From NCBI GenBank assembly GCA_000934385.1, contig KN880473.1:1-64000 (forward strand): 64,000 nucleotides of DNA, read 5' to 3'. The position numbers and the translations under genes are program-made. The notes beneath the pieces were generated by a model. It was not told the DNA's origin. It did not search any database and saw only the letters and a list, made by a program, of their open reading frames with translations. This stretch comes from Cylindrobasidium torrendii FP15055 ss-10. Taxonomy: Eukaryota > Basidiomycota > Agaricomycetes > Agaricales > Physalacriaceae. Position 1 is the stretch's first letter; every line of letters begins with the position of its first letter. Positions 47,249 through 56,627 of this stretch are shown piece by piece.

Positions 47249-47613
47249 TTAGTTATGTCGGTTTCTAGCATCCACGAATTCCACATAGTTTGAGATGCTC
47301 ATGAAAGCGCCGTGTTTTGTATTTCTCCGGCAGATACCACCACCTTCACCTGACTGCCACTGGCACTATGCTACAAGCAAGTCCATTCGGCAGTTTTCGC
47401 GCACTACTCACTGGCAGACATGTCGCAGACTCGCATGAGAATATGACTATGTCGAGCCTGCCATAGGCTGGGCCACAGCTCGGAACTGAACCTTTCGGTT
47501 GCCCGACCATTGATCTGTCATTTCCGTCGAAATCGCGCATTTGGGGTGGCTTTTTAAGCTCAAGGTGTGAGTATAAAGGTCCGCGCAGCTCAACTTTACC
47601 TTCTACTACCACT
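47249..47613. other. Promoter region of the P450 gene
   Basis: 365 bp. Contains a TATA box at 47572-47578. No other feature seen. Confidence 0.5.
47572..47578 (+). promoter_or_regulatory. TATA box of the P450 gene
   Basis: TATAAAG, 36-42 bp upstream of the ATG at 47614. Confidence 0.7.
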
Positions 47614-49710
47614 ATGCTATACCTAGCGCTCCCTGGAATTGTGCGTCGCGCGCTCCTCGCACATCTTCGAAGCAACGCTAACAAACTGCAAGGTTCTCCA
47701 TGGTCTGTTCAAGGTTTTCGACGACAGCGCACACCACGGATGGCTCGTATCACTCCTGTTTATCACGCCCATCTTTTCGTCCTACATCTCTTCTACGTCC
47801 TTGGTTCGCAGTTATGTTGTTTGTTACACAACACTCATCCTCTCCATCGTTACCTACCGCCTCTCCCCTCTCCATCCCCTGGCGCACCATCCTGGACCTA
47901 AACTCGCAAGAATATCGAAGTTTTGGGGCGCGTATCATGCATATGGCGGCCATTACTACAAGCTTTTGTCCGAGCTACACCAGCAGTATGGACCCACCGT
48001 TCGCATCGGTACGCTGTGATTCATTTTTGACCACTTTTCCGCCGCTATTCTCTCTTCATGCGACACAACTCTTATTCCTTTAACTCGCTGAATCGCTGGC
48101 AGGTCCAAATGAGCTGTCCGTCATCGACCCAGCCGTATTCCAGTCTGTCTTCGCCGGGATGGGTAAAGGTCCATGTATGTAGCCCCATTTTCACGGGACA
48201 ATCGATGCAGCTGACGCCTGCGTACAACTAGTGTGGGACGGCAGACGATTCAGCATGCATGGTCCAGGTTCACTGATTGGCATACGCTCGCAGCAAGGAC
48301 ATGCAGAGCGCAGGAAAAGTTGGGGACTTGCCTTGAGCACAAAGAGCATGAAGCAATATGAGGCTCCGCTTCTGGCCCGTGCCGTCAACTTCGGCGATAA
48401 ACTGAGGCAGTACGCGAAGAAAGGAGAACCCGTGGACATGGCCAAATATCTGTCCTTTCTTGCGTGAGTCATTTTGCTGCGAACGCGTCTTCCAAAAGTT
48501 GATGTAGTTGTAGGTATGACTTTACGGGGGACATGGCGTACGCCTGCCACGCCGTTTAGAACGTGCTTTCTCATGTGGCTAATAGGTTCAATGGTGGGTT
48601 TGACCTTGTCGAAAAAGGCGATGTCCACGGCGTATGGTCCCTCATGGAGAGGTCGCTCGCGTAAGTCAATGCATTGTTACTATTCGATTACATTCTCACG
48701 ATTAGCAGAGCAATGGCAATACGCCAGCATCTCCCTTGGTGTCTTCCTTTGTTCCTCGCTTTCGTCGCAAATAGGGCGAATGCATTCAGCGATTTCACTG
48801 TTCAGATGAGCATAGAACGCACACGGAGTGGATCTCTCGTTGTCGAAAAAGATGTCAGCCACTACTTGGTCAGTCATGTCAGATCCGCCTCTATGTGTCG
48901 ATTCAAAGTATTCCCAGCTAGATGAGGATAACCTCAAGCCAGAGGTCCCAACGCCAGAATTCGTTATGGATGCGACTCTTGTCATTGTTGCTGGAGCAGA
49001 TACAACTTCCTCCGTTCTTAGCACGCTCGTCTACTCCCTCCTGAAGAGCCCCGAATACGCACGCCGTCTTAAGCAAGAAGTGGACAGCGCGCTTCCTATG
49101 AGGGTTGCAGAATGGTCGAACGATTGGCCGACACTTCTTGCGGGCCTACCCTTGCTGAACGCGATAATGTGAGGATGCCTTTGGGATACCGGTGGCAGGC
49201 ACGCACTAACACTCCCTCCAGAAATGAGACGCTGCGCTTGTATCCAGGTGTACCATCGAGTATCCAACGCGCTCCATACGAAGGCAGTGGGGGATCTATG
49301 GCAGGCCACTTGTGCGTTTCCTCTTTTCGCCTCGGAGGCGCCTTGCTATGCTAACGAAACGTAGATTCGTGCCCGAAGGAACGGCAGTAACTATACCAGC
49401 GTACACCATCCATCGACAAGACGCTCACTTCGGACCGAACACTGAGAAATTTCATCCTGAGCGGTGGATCGACCCAACGCTGCGCGAGCAGGTGAACGAA
49501 GCGGCGTTCATTCCTTTTGCAGCAGGACCCGCAAACTGTGTGGGAAAGGCAATGGCGATGATGGAGTTGCGCTGTGTTGTCGCGATGCTGGTGCAGGAAT
49601 TCGATATGGAGTTTGCCACGGGCTGTGGGAAGGATTGGAGTGATGGCCTGAAGGATTATTTGGTTTGGTCCAAGGAAAAGTTGCTGGTGAATTTGAGCGT
49701 CAACAAATAG
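47614..49710 (+). CDS. Cytochrome P450 monooxygenase
   Basis: Model of 530 aa: exons 47614-47640, 47693-48008, 48103-48174, 48232-48463, 48514-48537, 48586-48660, 48709-48868, 48918-49168, 49222-49311 and 49365-49710. An N-terminal membrane anchor (WLVSLLFITPIFSS; SYVVCYTTLILSIVTY) precedes the Pro-rich hinge PGPKLARISKFW. Catalytic landmarks: I-helix AGADTTSS, K-helix ETLRLYP (ExxR), PERW, and the heme loop FAAGPANCVGKAMA with the thiolate Cys. The usual Arg two residues before Cys is replaced (PANC), as in some basidiomycete families. ER-bound and needs a P450 reductase. The 24-nt exon 48514-48537 encodes YDFTGDM. Acceptor TAGCAG at 48703-48708 could shift by 3 nt. Substrate unknown. Confidence 0.92.
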
Positions 49711-50120
49711 ACCGTACAACAACCACCTACAAATGACTTCCGCCAAGTTGCTTGTCTTATAATACAGAAATATGTGTCGAAATCCTAGTGAGCAAGCCAA
49801 CTATCCTCTTGAGGCTCGCACCTGGTCCACCTGAGAAAGCTGCAGAGTAAGTATTGGTACCCGGTCTTAATCTTTGGAGGCCTGAATAGCCCCAGTGATC
49901 TCGGCTGCTTGGTCCCTATTTACTATGCACGCAACCAGCTGACGCAACATACAAGACTACATAGGCCTTCACTATATAGCCTGTCGTGTAGTGGTTCGCT
50001 CGCCTTTGCGCCGAAGTTCGAACCTTGGGATGTTGGGTAAAAGATGAAGTCTCTTGTTGCGTACGGTGCGTACAATATCCAAAACAAGTCCAATACAACT
50101 ATCATAATTGCAATACATTA
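49711..50120. other. Convergent intergenic region
   Basis: 410 bp between the P450 and App1-like 3' ends. A tRNA-like fragment at 49984-50030 was judged not to be a gene. Confidence 0.5.
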
Positions 50121-52177
50121 TTATGGACAGTGCCCATTTGACCGCAGCGCCCTACCTATGATCTCCTCCGCCTCTGCTCGGCACTCTTCCGGGCGTCTGA
50201 AGACAGAAAAAGCGATCCCATCCGGAATGGTCAGGCGAGCATTCCACACCCTTAGCTGAAGCTCCTCCCTCTTCTTCTCCGCCACATATGCCGCGGTCGC
50301 CTGCCGTCCCCCGGGCGTGAGTGTCCCATTCCCATTGGCCCTGGGTGTCGCTACCATGCCTTGTATAGGCTCGGGCTCAGCAGTTATCACACCCGAAAAA
50401 TATCCATCGCCAGACCCATCCCTGATGCTTGGCGTCTTTCTCGACGTATACGACGAGGCCCTGCTCCTCGTCCGCTGTCTCTCAAACGAATCTACAGTCA
50501 GCTCGTGCATCCTCGCCTCAACGCCCATGGGATCATCCAGCGCCAAGCTGCTTTCATTCGTGCTGTCCGCCTGGCGCACATATATCGCCAAAATCTGTCC
50601 CGGGCGCGACGCGGCAAGCTCTGCATACACCTCCATATCCTGCTCGCCTGTATCGCCGATGAGAACAAATCGTGAATGCGGGAAGGCGTCGAGGGTCTCG
50701 AGAAGATTCGCCCGTTTCCGACTTGCTGGTGCAGATAGCAGCCCGCTGAACAGCGAGCGACCAGCGTACGAACGCAACTTCACTGACCCAGGCGGCAGCT
50801 GAGCTACAGCCAAGAACTCCCCAAGGACAGGCAGAAGTGCAAATGGTCCATTTGACTTCATGAAAATGAGCACAAGTAGAAGGCAGAACAAAGGCGCACT
50901 TACGATATAATGAAACCGTACACCCTTCTTCCACATTGCCTGGTACCAGTCTGCCATCCCTGGGATGACCAATTCGACGTTGTCGCGCAGAAACACATTC
51001 TGGAAGACGGTCTTGGCCCCGCTTAATACGTCCGAGTGCTTGACCGTGTCGTCGATGTCCGAGATGACCCTCACCGGACTATGTGACAGCGGTATCCGTG
51101 TGCTGGTCGTGACAGGCATGACTGGCGGAGGCGTAGGCTGGCCTGGTATCGGCGAAGGCGGCGGCAAGGGCTGCAGCTTGGCGCATGCCAGGACTTCGTG
51201 TTCGTCCTGGGAGCGACCAAACGCAATTTGGACACCAGTCGGGTGTTGGCAAATATCTTCCCAACGTATGCGAACGGTCACTTGGAAGCTACCGTCTGGG
51301 CCAGTGCTGACATTGGCAGATGCGATAGGCTGAAACATCGTGGGGTCCTGGTCCGAGTGGAATGGGCGCGGGTACAGCTTGATTTGAACCGTCCTGTTGG
51401 CGACAGCACTGGACCAGAAGGGCTGCAAACGGGCCTCGAATGTTTCATGCAGTTTGCCAAGGTTGGACACAACAGAAGAAGCAGATGATGTTGGGGAGGG
51501 CGGCCGACTTGGATTTCTGAATTGCGGGAGGGATGTAAGGTCATCGTCATCGTCAAGGTCCTGTTGGCTATTCATGCGTTGGAACTGTTTCTCGAGCGCT
51601 TCGATTTCAAATTCTTCTGTCATGTCTTCGGGGCGGGGCGGGAGCTTGGTTCCCTGGAGTAGCTGGTCTGTAGAGGTGCCGGTACGAGGGACACCCTTGA
51701 CAGGAAGTGAGGTAGCTATATCTTCTCTGGAAAGACCGGCATACGCTAGAATGTCTAGGTTAGATGAGGCGTGCATATGAACGTGGTGGAAGTACATTTC
51801 GCTACGCGTATGAACGCCTTCTGGGAGCGCGTCGCAAATTCCGGGGGACGATGCTGCGTGGCAAACCCAGATATGAAGACGTCCACCTCGAATGGTTCTG
51901 CATATAATGAGGACTTTCTCATATGCTCAGCCATGTATGACGCACCTTCATCCTTAGCCGTTCCAAGTGCATAGCGTCGTGCTGCCCATCCAGGAAACAG
52001 GGAAAGTTTCTCGATGTTGTTATTTGGGGACCGACGATAGCTGATTTTTTCGCCAGCCCATTCGCGCCATGTTTGCCGAGCTTCTCCGGTCGGAGTCGTG
52101 AGTCCCCGGGGATCCTTGGTGGCCGCGTACTCTTTGAGACGGCTCGATGCCGAAGACACCAGTGATTTCCAGGACAT
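50121..52177 (-). CDS. APP1: App1-type phosphatidate phosphatase (DUF2183, HAD-like)
   Basis: Model of 636 aa: exons 51946-52177, 51796-51897, 50904-51745 and 50121-50855. The catalytic motif DIDDT (DxDxT, around residue 340, within VRVISDIDDTVKHSD) is the hallmark of App1-family Mg-dependent phosphatidate phosphatases, which make diacylglycerol at actin patches and endocytic sites in yeast. Downstream: FHYISNGPFALLPVL across the last intron, PPGSVKLRSYAG and FVLIGDTGEQDMEVY. The N-terminal half holds the beta-rich region (FEVDVFISGFA) and a Ser/Pro-rich linker. The intron 51898-51945 (48 nt, stop-free) is inferred; retention would add 16 residues. The start is MSWKSLVSS. Confidence 0.88.
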
Positions 52178-52830
52178 CGCAGTAAGATGGTAGTTCCAGG
52201 GAGAGGAGGCCGAATCTCGAGCAATTGTCGCGCACGGAGATGGGATAGTCTTTATGAAGGAAGTAGATTTGTACGCTGTGTCATGGCGCAATGTTGAGCG
52301 ACTGGAGCAGACGGAGGTCAAGAGCAAGGTACTGAGGCCGGTATTCATTTCGGAGATCGGACCGTGGTTGAAGATCGCCCGCCACAACATTCTCACCTCC
52401 GTCAATACAAGCAATGCTACCGATGTGCGGATGGTGGAGAAGACACAAGAGGTTGTGTGATTGCGTCAAGGTCAAGAGCGTATATACTACGCGGCAATCA
52501 GGTCAGCCATGAGAAGCCCCAAGTCGATTAAATGGCCGCATGTGCGTGTGTGAAGGTCAGTGCATCAGGTTTTGCCATGTAATTGTATACTGTGAATACT
52601 GTAGTGCTCATTTGAATTCGATCATGCACTGGGAGAAAGAAAAGGAAAATGCAGGGTGTACAACCTCCTCATAAGATGACTCTGTGGAACAACGACATTT
52701 GACAATCGCTCCTTTTCTGAACCTGGTTAAAATTCCAAGCAATCATCGCGGCAGTGGTGATCCTATGTAGCAACAGCCACACATTCGATATATGGTATAA
52801 CAAGGTATCAAGCACATACGATCAACTACT
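52178..52830. other. Intergenic region
   Basis: 653 bp between the App1-like start and the 3' end of the MBOAT gene, both on minus. No gene seen. Confidence 0.5.
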
Positions 52831-54105
52831 CTACTTTGTATAATTGATGATAGTTTCTAATAGATGAAATCGTGCCTCTAGAGGACCTACAACCGATATC
52901 GGCGTAATGAAAGTATCGGCCAATCCCTTTTTGATACAAGATACTACGAACATTCGTGCAGTCAACCAGAACCACGCCGCCACCCACGCGAAGCCCACTG
53001 CACGCGTCAGGACGACTCCCGGTCGGATGCCCAACCTTTGCACAGTGTTCGCAAACGCTTTTTCCGCGAGGATACCCAGCGCCTGGATCTGGAAGATGAA
53101 CATCGAGTCGCCGAACTCCCTCCATCCGAACATGGCGTCACCACCGCAGTGAATAAGGCCTGAGACGAAGAACCCGACGAGCAGAAGGACCACATAAGAC
53201 AATGTAGAGCGCGGTTCAAGACCGAGAGCTTTTGAGGCCGCCTTGCCGTATCCTATAACATGCTACAGACTCGTTTAGCGTCACTCCTAGTCAACAACTA
53301 AGGAAGGTTTTCACCCGACTAAGGCATTGGTGCCACAGTTTCCCCCAGAAACGCGCAACGCTGTACGCATCGAGCGGGCTACCGAAGCAATCTGGCCAGT
53401 CCATGGGACTGTGAAGACCTGTGCCGACCATTGAGACGGCGAAGATGTTATAGAACATGCTGATCCCGGAAATGGCGACGGAGGCAGTCCCAAAGAGCGT
53501 GAGCAGCTGAAGCCAGAGCTTCTGGTCTGTAAAGACTTGGGTACTCGTCGAAAAGTAGATGTCGGGGTAGAAAGACATGAACGTCTGAGCAAGGTCCGCC
53601 CACAGAAGTGACCCCAGGATGCGAGCGGAACGAGTGACCAGGAATTTCGCTCGCGAAGGAGATGGGATGGGTGCGTTTAGTTTCTTCAACTAAGGGTTGC
53701 GTGAGTCGTATAGCATGAGCCCTAGGTTTCGTCACTTACAGACCTGCTCCATCCAATTCCTCTAAGTGTACTGCGCGCGCAGAAGCACCAGTAGATGCGA
53801 TACCACAGAGGATACTCTCGGGGATGTATTTTGTCATTCCTATGCCGCCACTCCTCGATGGGATTTTCGAGAAATAGCATCTGAAATGAGGAAACCCATT
53901 GCTCCATGACAATGCATCCAAATATGTAGTCGGCCTGATAGTTTCTTGTGCTGGAGTTATACGAGAGATAGGTTGTGTAGGTCACTCCGGTCATGTACAG
54001 TGCTCTCCAAGCATAAGAGGCATTTGTGGCTAGAAGGATGCCTAGAAAGCAGTTAGGAACACCCAAGTAAAGGATGGGGTTGAAGATAGGTTTTTCAGCG
54101 GACAT
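52831..54105 (-). CDS. Wax-synthase-like MBOAT acyltransferase
   Basis: Model of 390 aa: exons 53740-54105, 53315-53689 and 52831-53262. Multi-pass membrane protein (about eight hydrophobic helices). The wax-synthase domain shows DWPDCFGSPLDAYSVARFWGKLWHQ and, after the second intron, FFVSGLIHCGGD. The WHQ histidine and the conserved membrane-embedded His of SGLIH are the expected catalytic elements. Such proteins transfer acyl groups to hydroxyl acceptors. In fungi, related genes sit both in lipid metabolism and beside terpenoid clusters, so the acceptor is unknown. The gene lies 353 bp upstream of the kinase-like gene's stop; both are on minus. Confidence 0.85.
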
Positions 54106-54457
54106 GGTGGAAGGAAAGGGAAATGTCCACGCCCTGATCACACTAGCGCCCATCGACATTCGGGGGGCTCCCGCGAAACGCGATCGATGTTGTCCCAACA
54201 CCGCCAAGTAACCAGCAGTTTTGTCTCCAAAACACAGAGTGTATATTAGTCGCAGCTGTAGTGTATACATTTCGAAGGCGGCACCGTTTTGTCATGAGTG
54301 AAATAGTCCTCTCAGGCAAGCGCGCGGACTCGGAGCTGCACTTACAAATTGCTTAAGCTCAGACTGCCCTCCGCAGCGTCGACATCCTTTTTGGTCATTA
54401 CGATGTGAATATCTCAGTTCCCGCTCCTGAATGGAATAAGACTTTGTCAAAACATCC
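54106..54457. other. Intergenic region
   Basis: 352 bp. Promoter side of the MBOAT gene. No feature seen. Confidence 0.5.
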
Positions 54458-55244
54458 CTAGGTGGCGTATACTGGATCTGCTACGCTTTCCACAACCTGC
54501 GTGGGCTCTAGCATGTTCTCAACGAGGAACACACCGTCTGAAGCTACATCAGAGGAGCCCGCAATCATCGTGACAACGCTTACTCGGCATATCATTGTTG
54601 TTGGCGCGCCATTTCGCCGTCTCGAAGTCCGGTGCGACCCCAGTCGTGACATGTCTCTTAATCAAACGTTCGACAGCGTCCGACACCTCCAGCTTCAGAT
54701 AGATCCGTTCATCCAAAAGCCTGGCAGCAACTCCCCAAGCTTCGACGTTCAGGCAAGTATACAATCCCTCAATGACAACAATGCGATGATGAGGGAGGAT
54801 TGAAACTGCGTCTGGCGAGGGATCCTTGAGGGCATGGTCGAACGAGGGAGCTGATATTACGACAGTCTCTGAAACGGGTGCAGCGAGCCTCTTGACAAAT
54901 TGAAGATATGCAGGACCGTCGAACGTCCAGTAGCTTCCTCGTCTATCGTGCGCCAGTTTTGGGTCAGGAAACTTGTCGAGCTCGGCGCGGGTAAGATGCC
55001 AACCATCAAGGCCGACGAGGATCGCCTTTTCGGCTTCTGGGAGGATGGAATTTGCTTTTGCGACTATCATTTCGGCAAATGTAGACTTTCCCGATGCAGG
55101 GATGCCGCACAGGCCTACTAAGAGTCGCGATGAAGGAGGTTTCCTAAACGCTTGAGTTGCAAGCAGAGTAGCTTTGGGAAAGCTTCTTTACAAGGAAAGC
55201 TTTTCTTTCAGATAGCTTGCAATGCGATTGGCTTCGTTCTCCAT
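54458..55244 (-). CDS. P-loop uridine-kinase-like/Yfh7-type NTPase
   Basis: Model of 230 aa: exons 55192-55244, 54584-55143 and 54458-54537. The Walker A loop GIPASGKST lies in RLLVGLCGIPASGKSTFAE, a short distance after the start. Next come GLDGWHLTRAELDKF (substrate-binding Asp and His of the phosphoribulokinase/uridine-kinase group) and GSYWTFDGPAYL. The Walker-B-like strand is RIVVIEGLYTCLN. The lid region carries RLIKRHVTTGVAPDFETAKWR. The tail VFLVENMLEP appears only after splicing the last intron, matching the RADSND-N-G pattern of Yfh7-like proteins. The substrate is not established for most of this group. Cytosolic. Confidence 0.88.
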
Positions 55245-55411
55245 GGCGGTCGATGGGATAGTTCGAGGTCGCGTGATGTATGCATTGATGATCTGATCTT
55301 GAGAACTGCGCCGACTCCCGAGCCGGGCAAGCAGGTAGTGCTACTTAGTGAGTAGGTTCGAAGGGCGACATGATTCCGAATGTATGATTTGTTATCTAAT
55401 TTGCGTCTAAA

Positions 55412-56529
55412 TTATACTGACCATAAGCTGTTGAACCCTCTGCCCTCGAACACGCCTTGCCCGCCTACTATAAACCATAAGACTGCTAATAGAGTGGCCA
55501 TGACCATGATTAACGCCGGAAATCTCGACCGCCGCATTTTCATTGCTTGGCGAGGAGCCATGCCACCTTCACTTGTAGAGCGAAGCCACCTCTCACCGTC
55601 CGAGAACATTTCGCGGGAGGGGAAGACCTCAAGAATCTCCGCGTCAAACCCTTGCACACTCAGTCTGTACTTTCTCCAGACTTGTTCGTACGACTGGGCC
55701 TCCGTCTTCGATTCAACCACGCCAAATCCGACTTCGAGCAGCTCGAAAGATGGAGTGCAGTCTAGTTTGCGAAACATTTGCCCGATTGGGAATTTATCGA
55801 CAAGGAAAAGATGGGCCGCTTGAGTAGACGTGATGGAAACAGTCGAGGTCGCCGTGCAGACTGTTTTCTCAGAGCACTGGAGAATCACCTGGCGAGTTTG
55901 AGTGATCGGTCGTGATTGGGATGCGTTTTCAAGGTCCTGTGTCGTTGGAGCCTCCAATGGTTCGTCTTCAACACTGGATGATCTGCGCATCTGGGTGCGT
56001 GTATAAATTGGCACGATTTGAATGGGGCGCGCGAAGAAAGCGCTATAAATTCAGCTTTGCTTCGTCCGCGGTGGAGGCGGTTTACCTTAGTACGCTCTGA
56101 AGGTTGCCCTGGCAGGACAAAGCGACACGTTCCATGCCAGACAGCCCCTCCGGCCACGCATACTAAGAAAAGAGGCCTCAGTGCTGGCAAAGCGTATTTA
56201 GCCAATGATACCTACATTGATAGATGTACTTGTTGTGTTGAATGAGTAGAAAGGCTTCGAAGACATGGGAACAGGAAGGAAAGAAGAAATGCCACGTCTG
56301 CAATACTGATGGACGAGTATTGGTTGTCGGGACCTTGGAAGCGAGGATCAAAGCGCTCGGGTGCCGCCGCAACTCGCCGCGGCCGGATTGATGCGCCGAG
56401 AGCGATCATAATGATGCGACTGATGGCGGGACTGATGGCGGCTTCTCCAACTTTCAATCGCGCGGAGCTGGGTATCGCGTCATTACGTTTCTTCGGCAAG
56501 GACACGGAGATAGTGTCCGTTGAGGTCAT
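55412..56529 (-). CDS. Uncharacterised fungal protein with C-terminal membrane anchor; possible chorismate-lyase-like fold
   Basis: Model of 335 aa: exons 56230-56529, 56086-56162 and 55412-56042. Three separate open pieces join in one frame, giving GLSGMERVALSC then LQSVLSAFFARPIQIVPIYTR and RQVILQC. The later run FPIGQMFRKLDCTPSFELLEVGFG resembles, at pattern level, UbiC/DUF98-type chorismate-lyase-like proteins (order LSC, LxAFF, R-V-x-L, PIGQxF). This is a weak guess. A single hydrophobic helix near the C-terminus (FPALIMVMATLLAVLWFIVGG) suggests tail anchoring. The first ATG is 56529, only 98 bp from the divergent sirtuin start. Introns are 67 and 43 nt. Confidence 0.7.
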
Positions 56530-56627
56530 TGTTGCAGGAGCGCTGGGCCCAAGTGCCGAATGCCGATCGAACCTCCGAAATCCAAAAGACTTTCTGCTTT
56601 GAACCACCATCATCTCGCTCACAAGTC
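56530..56627. promoter_or_regulatory. Short bidirectional promoter region
   Basis: 98 bp between the start codons of the unrecognised protein (-) and the sirtuin (+). No TATA box seen on either side. Confidence 0.45.

Noticed and set aside
49984..50030. tRNA-like element with A-box-like TCGTGTAGTGG and B-box-like AGTTCGAACCT
   Set aside because: The spacing between boxes is about 10 nt too short for an anticodon arm, the T-stem has a mismatch, and no acceptor stem or T-run follows. At best a decayed tRNA-derived fragment.
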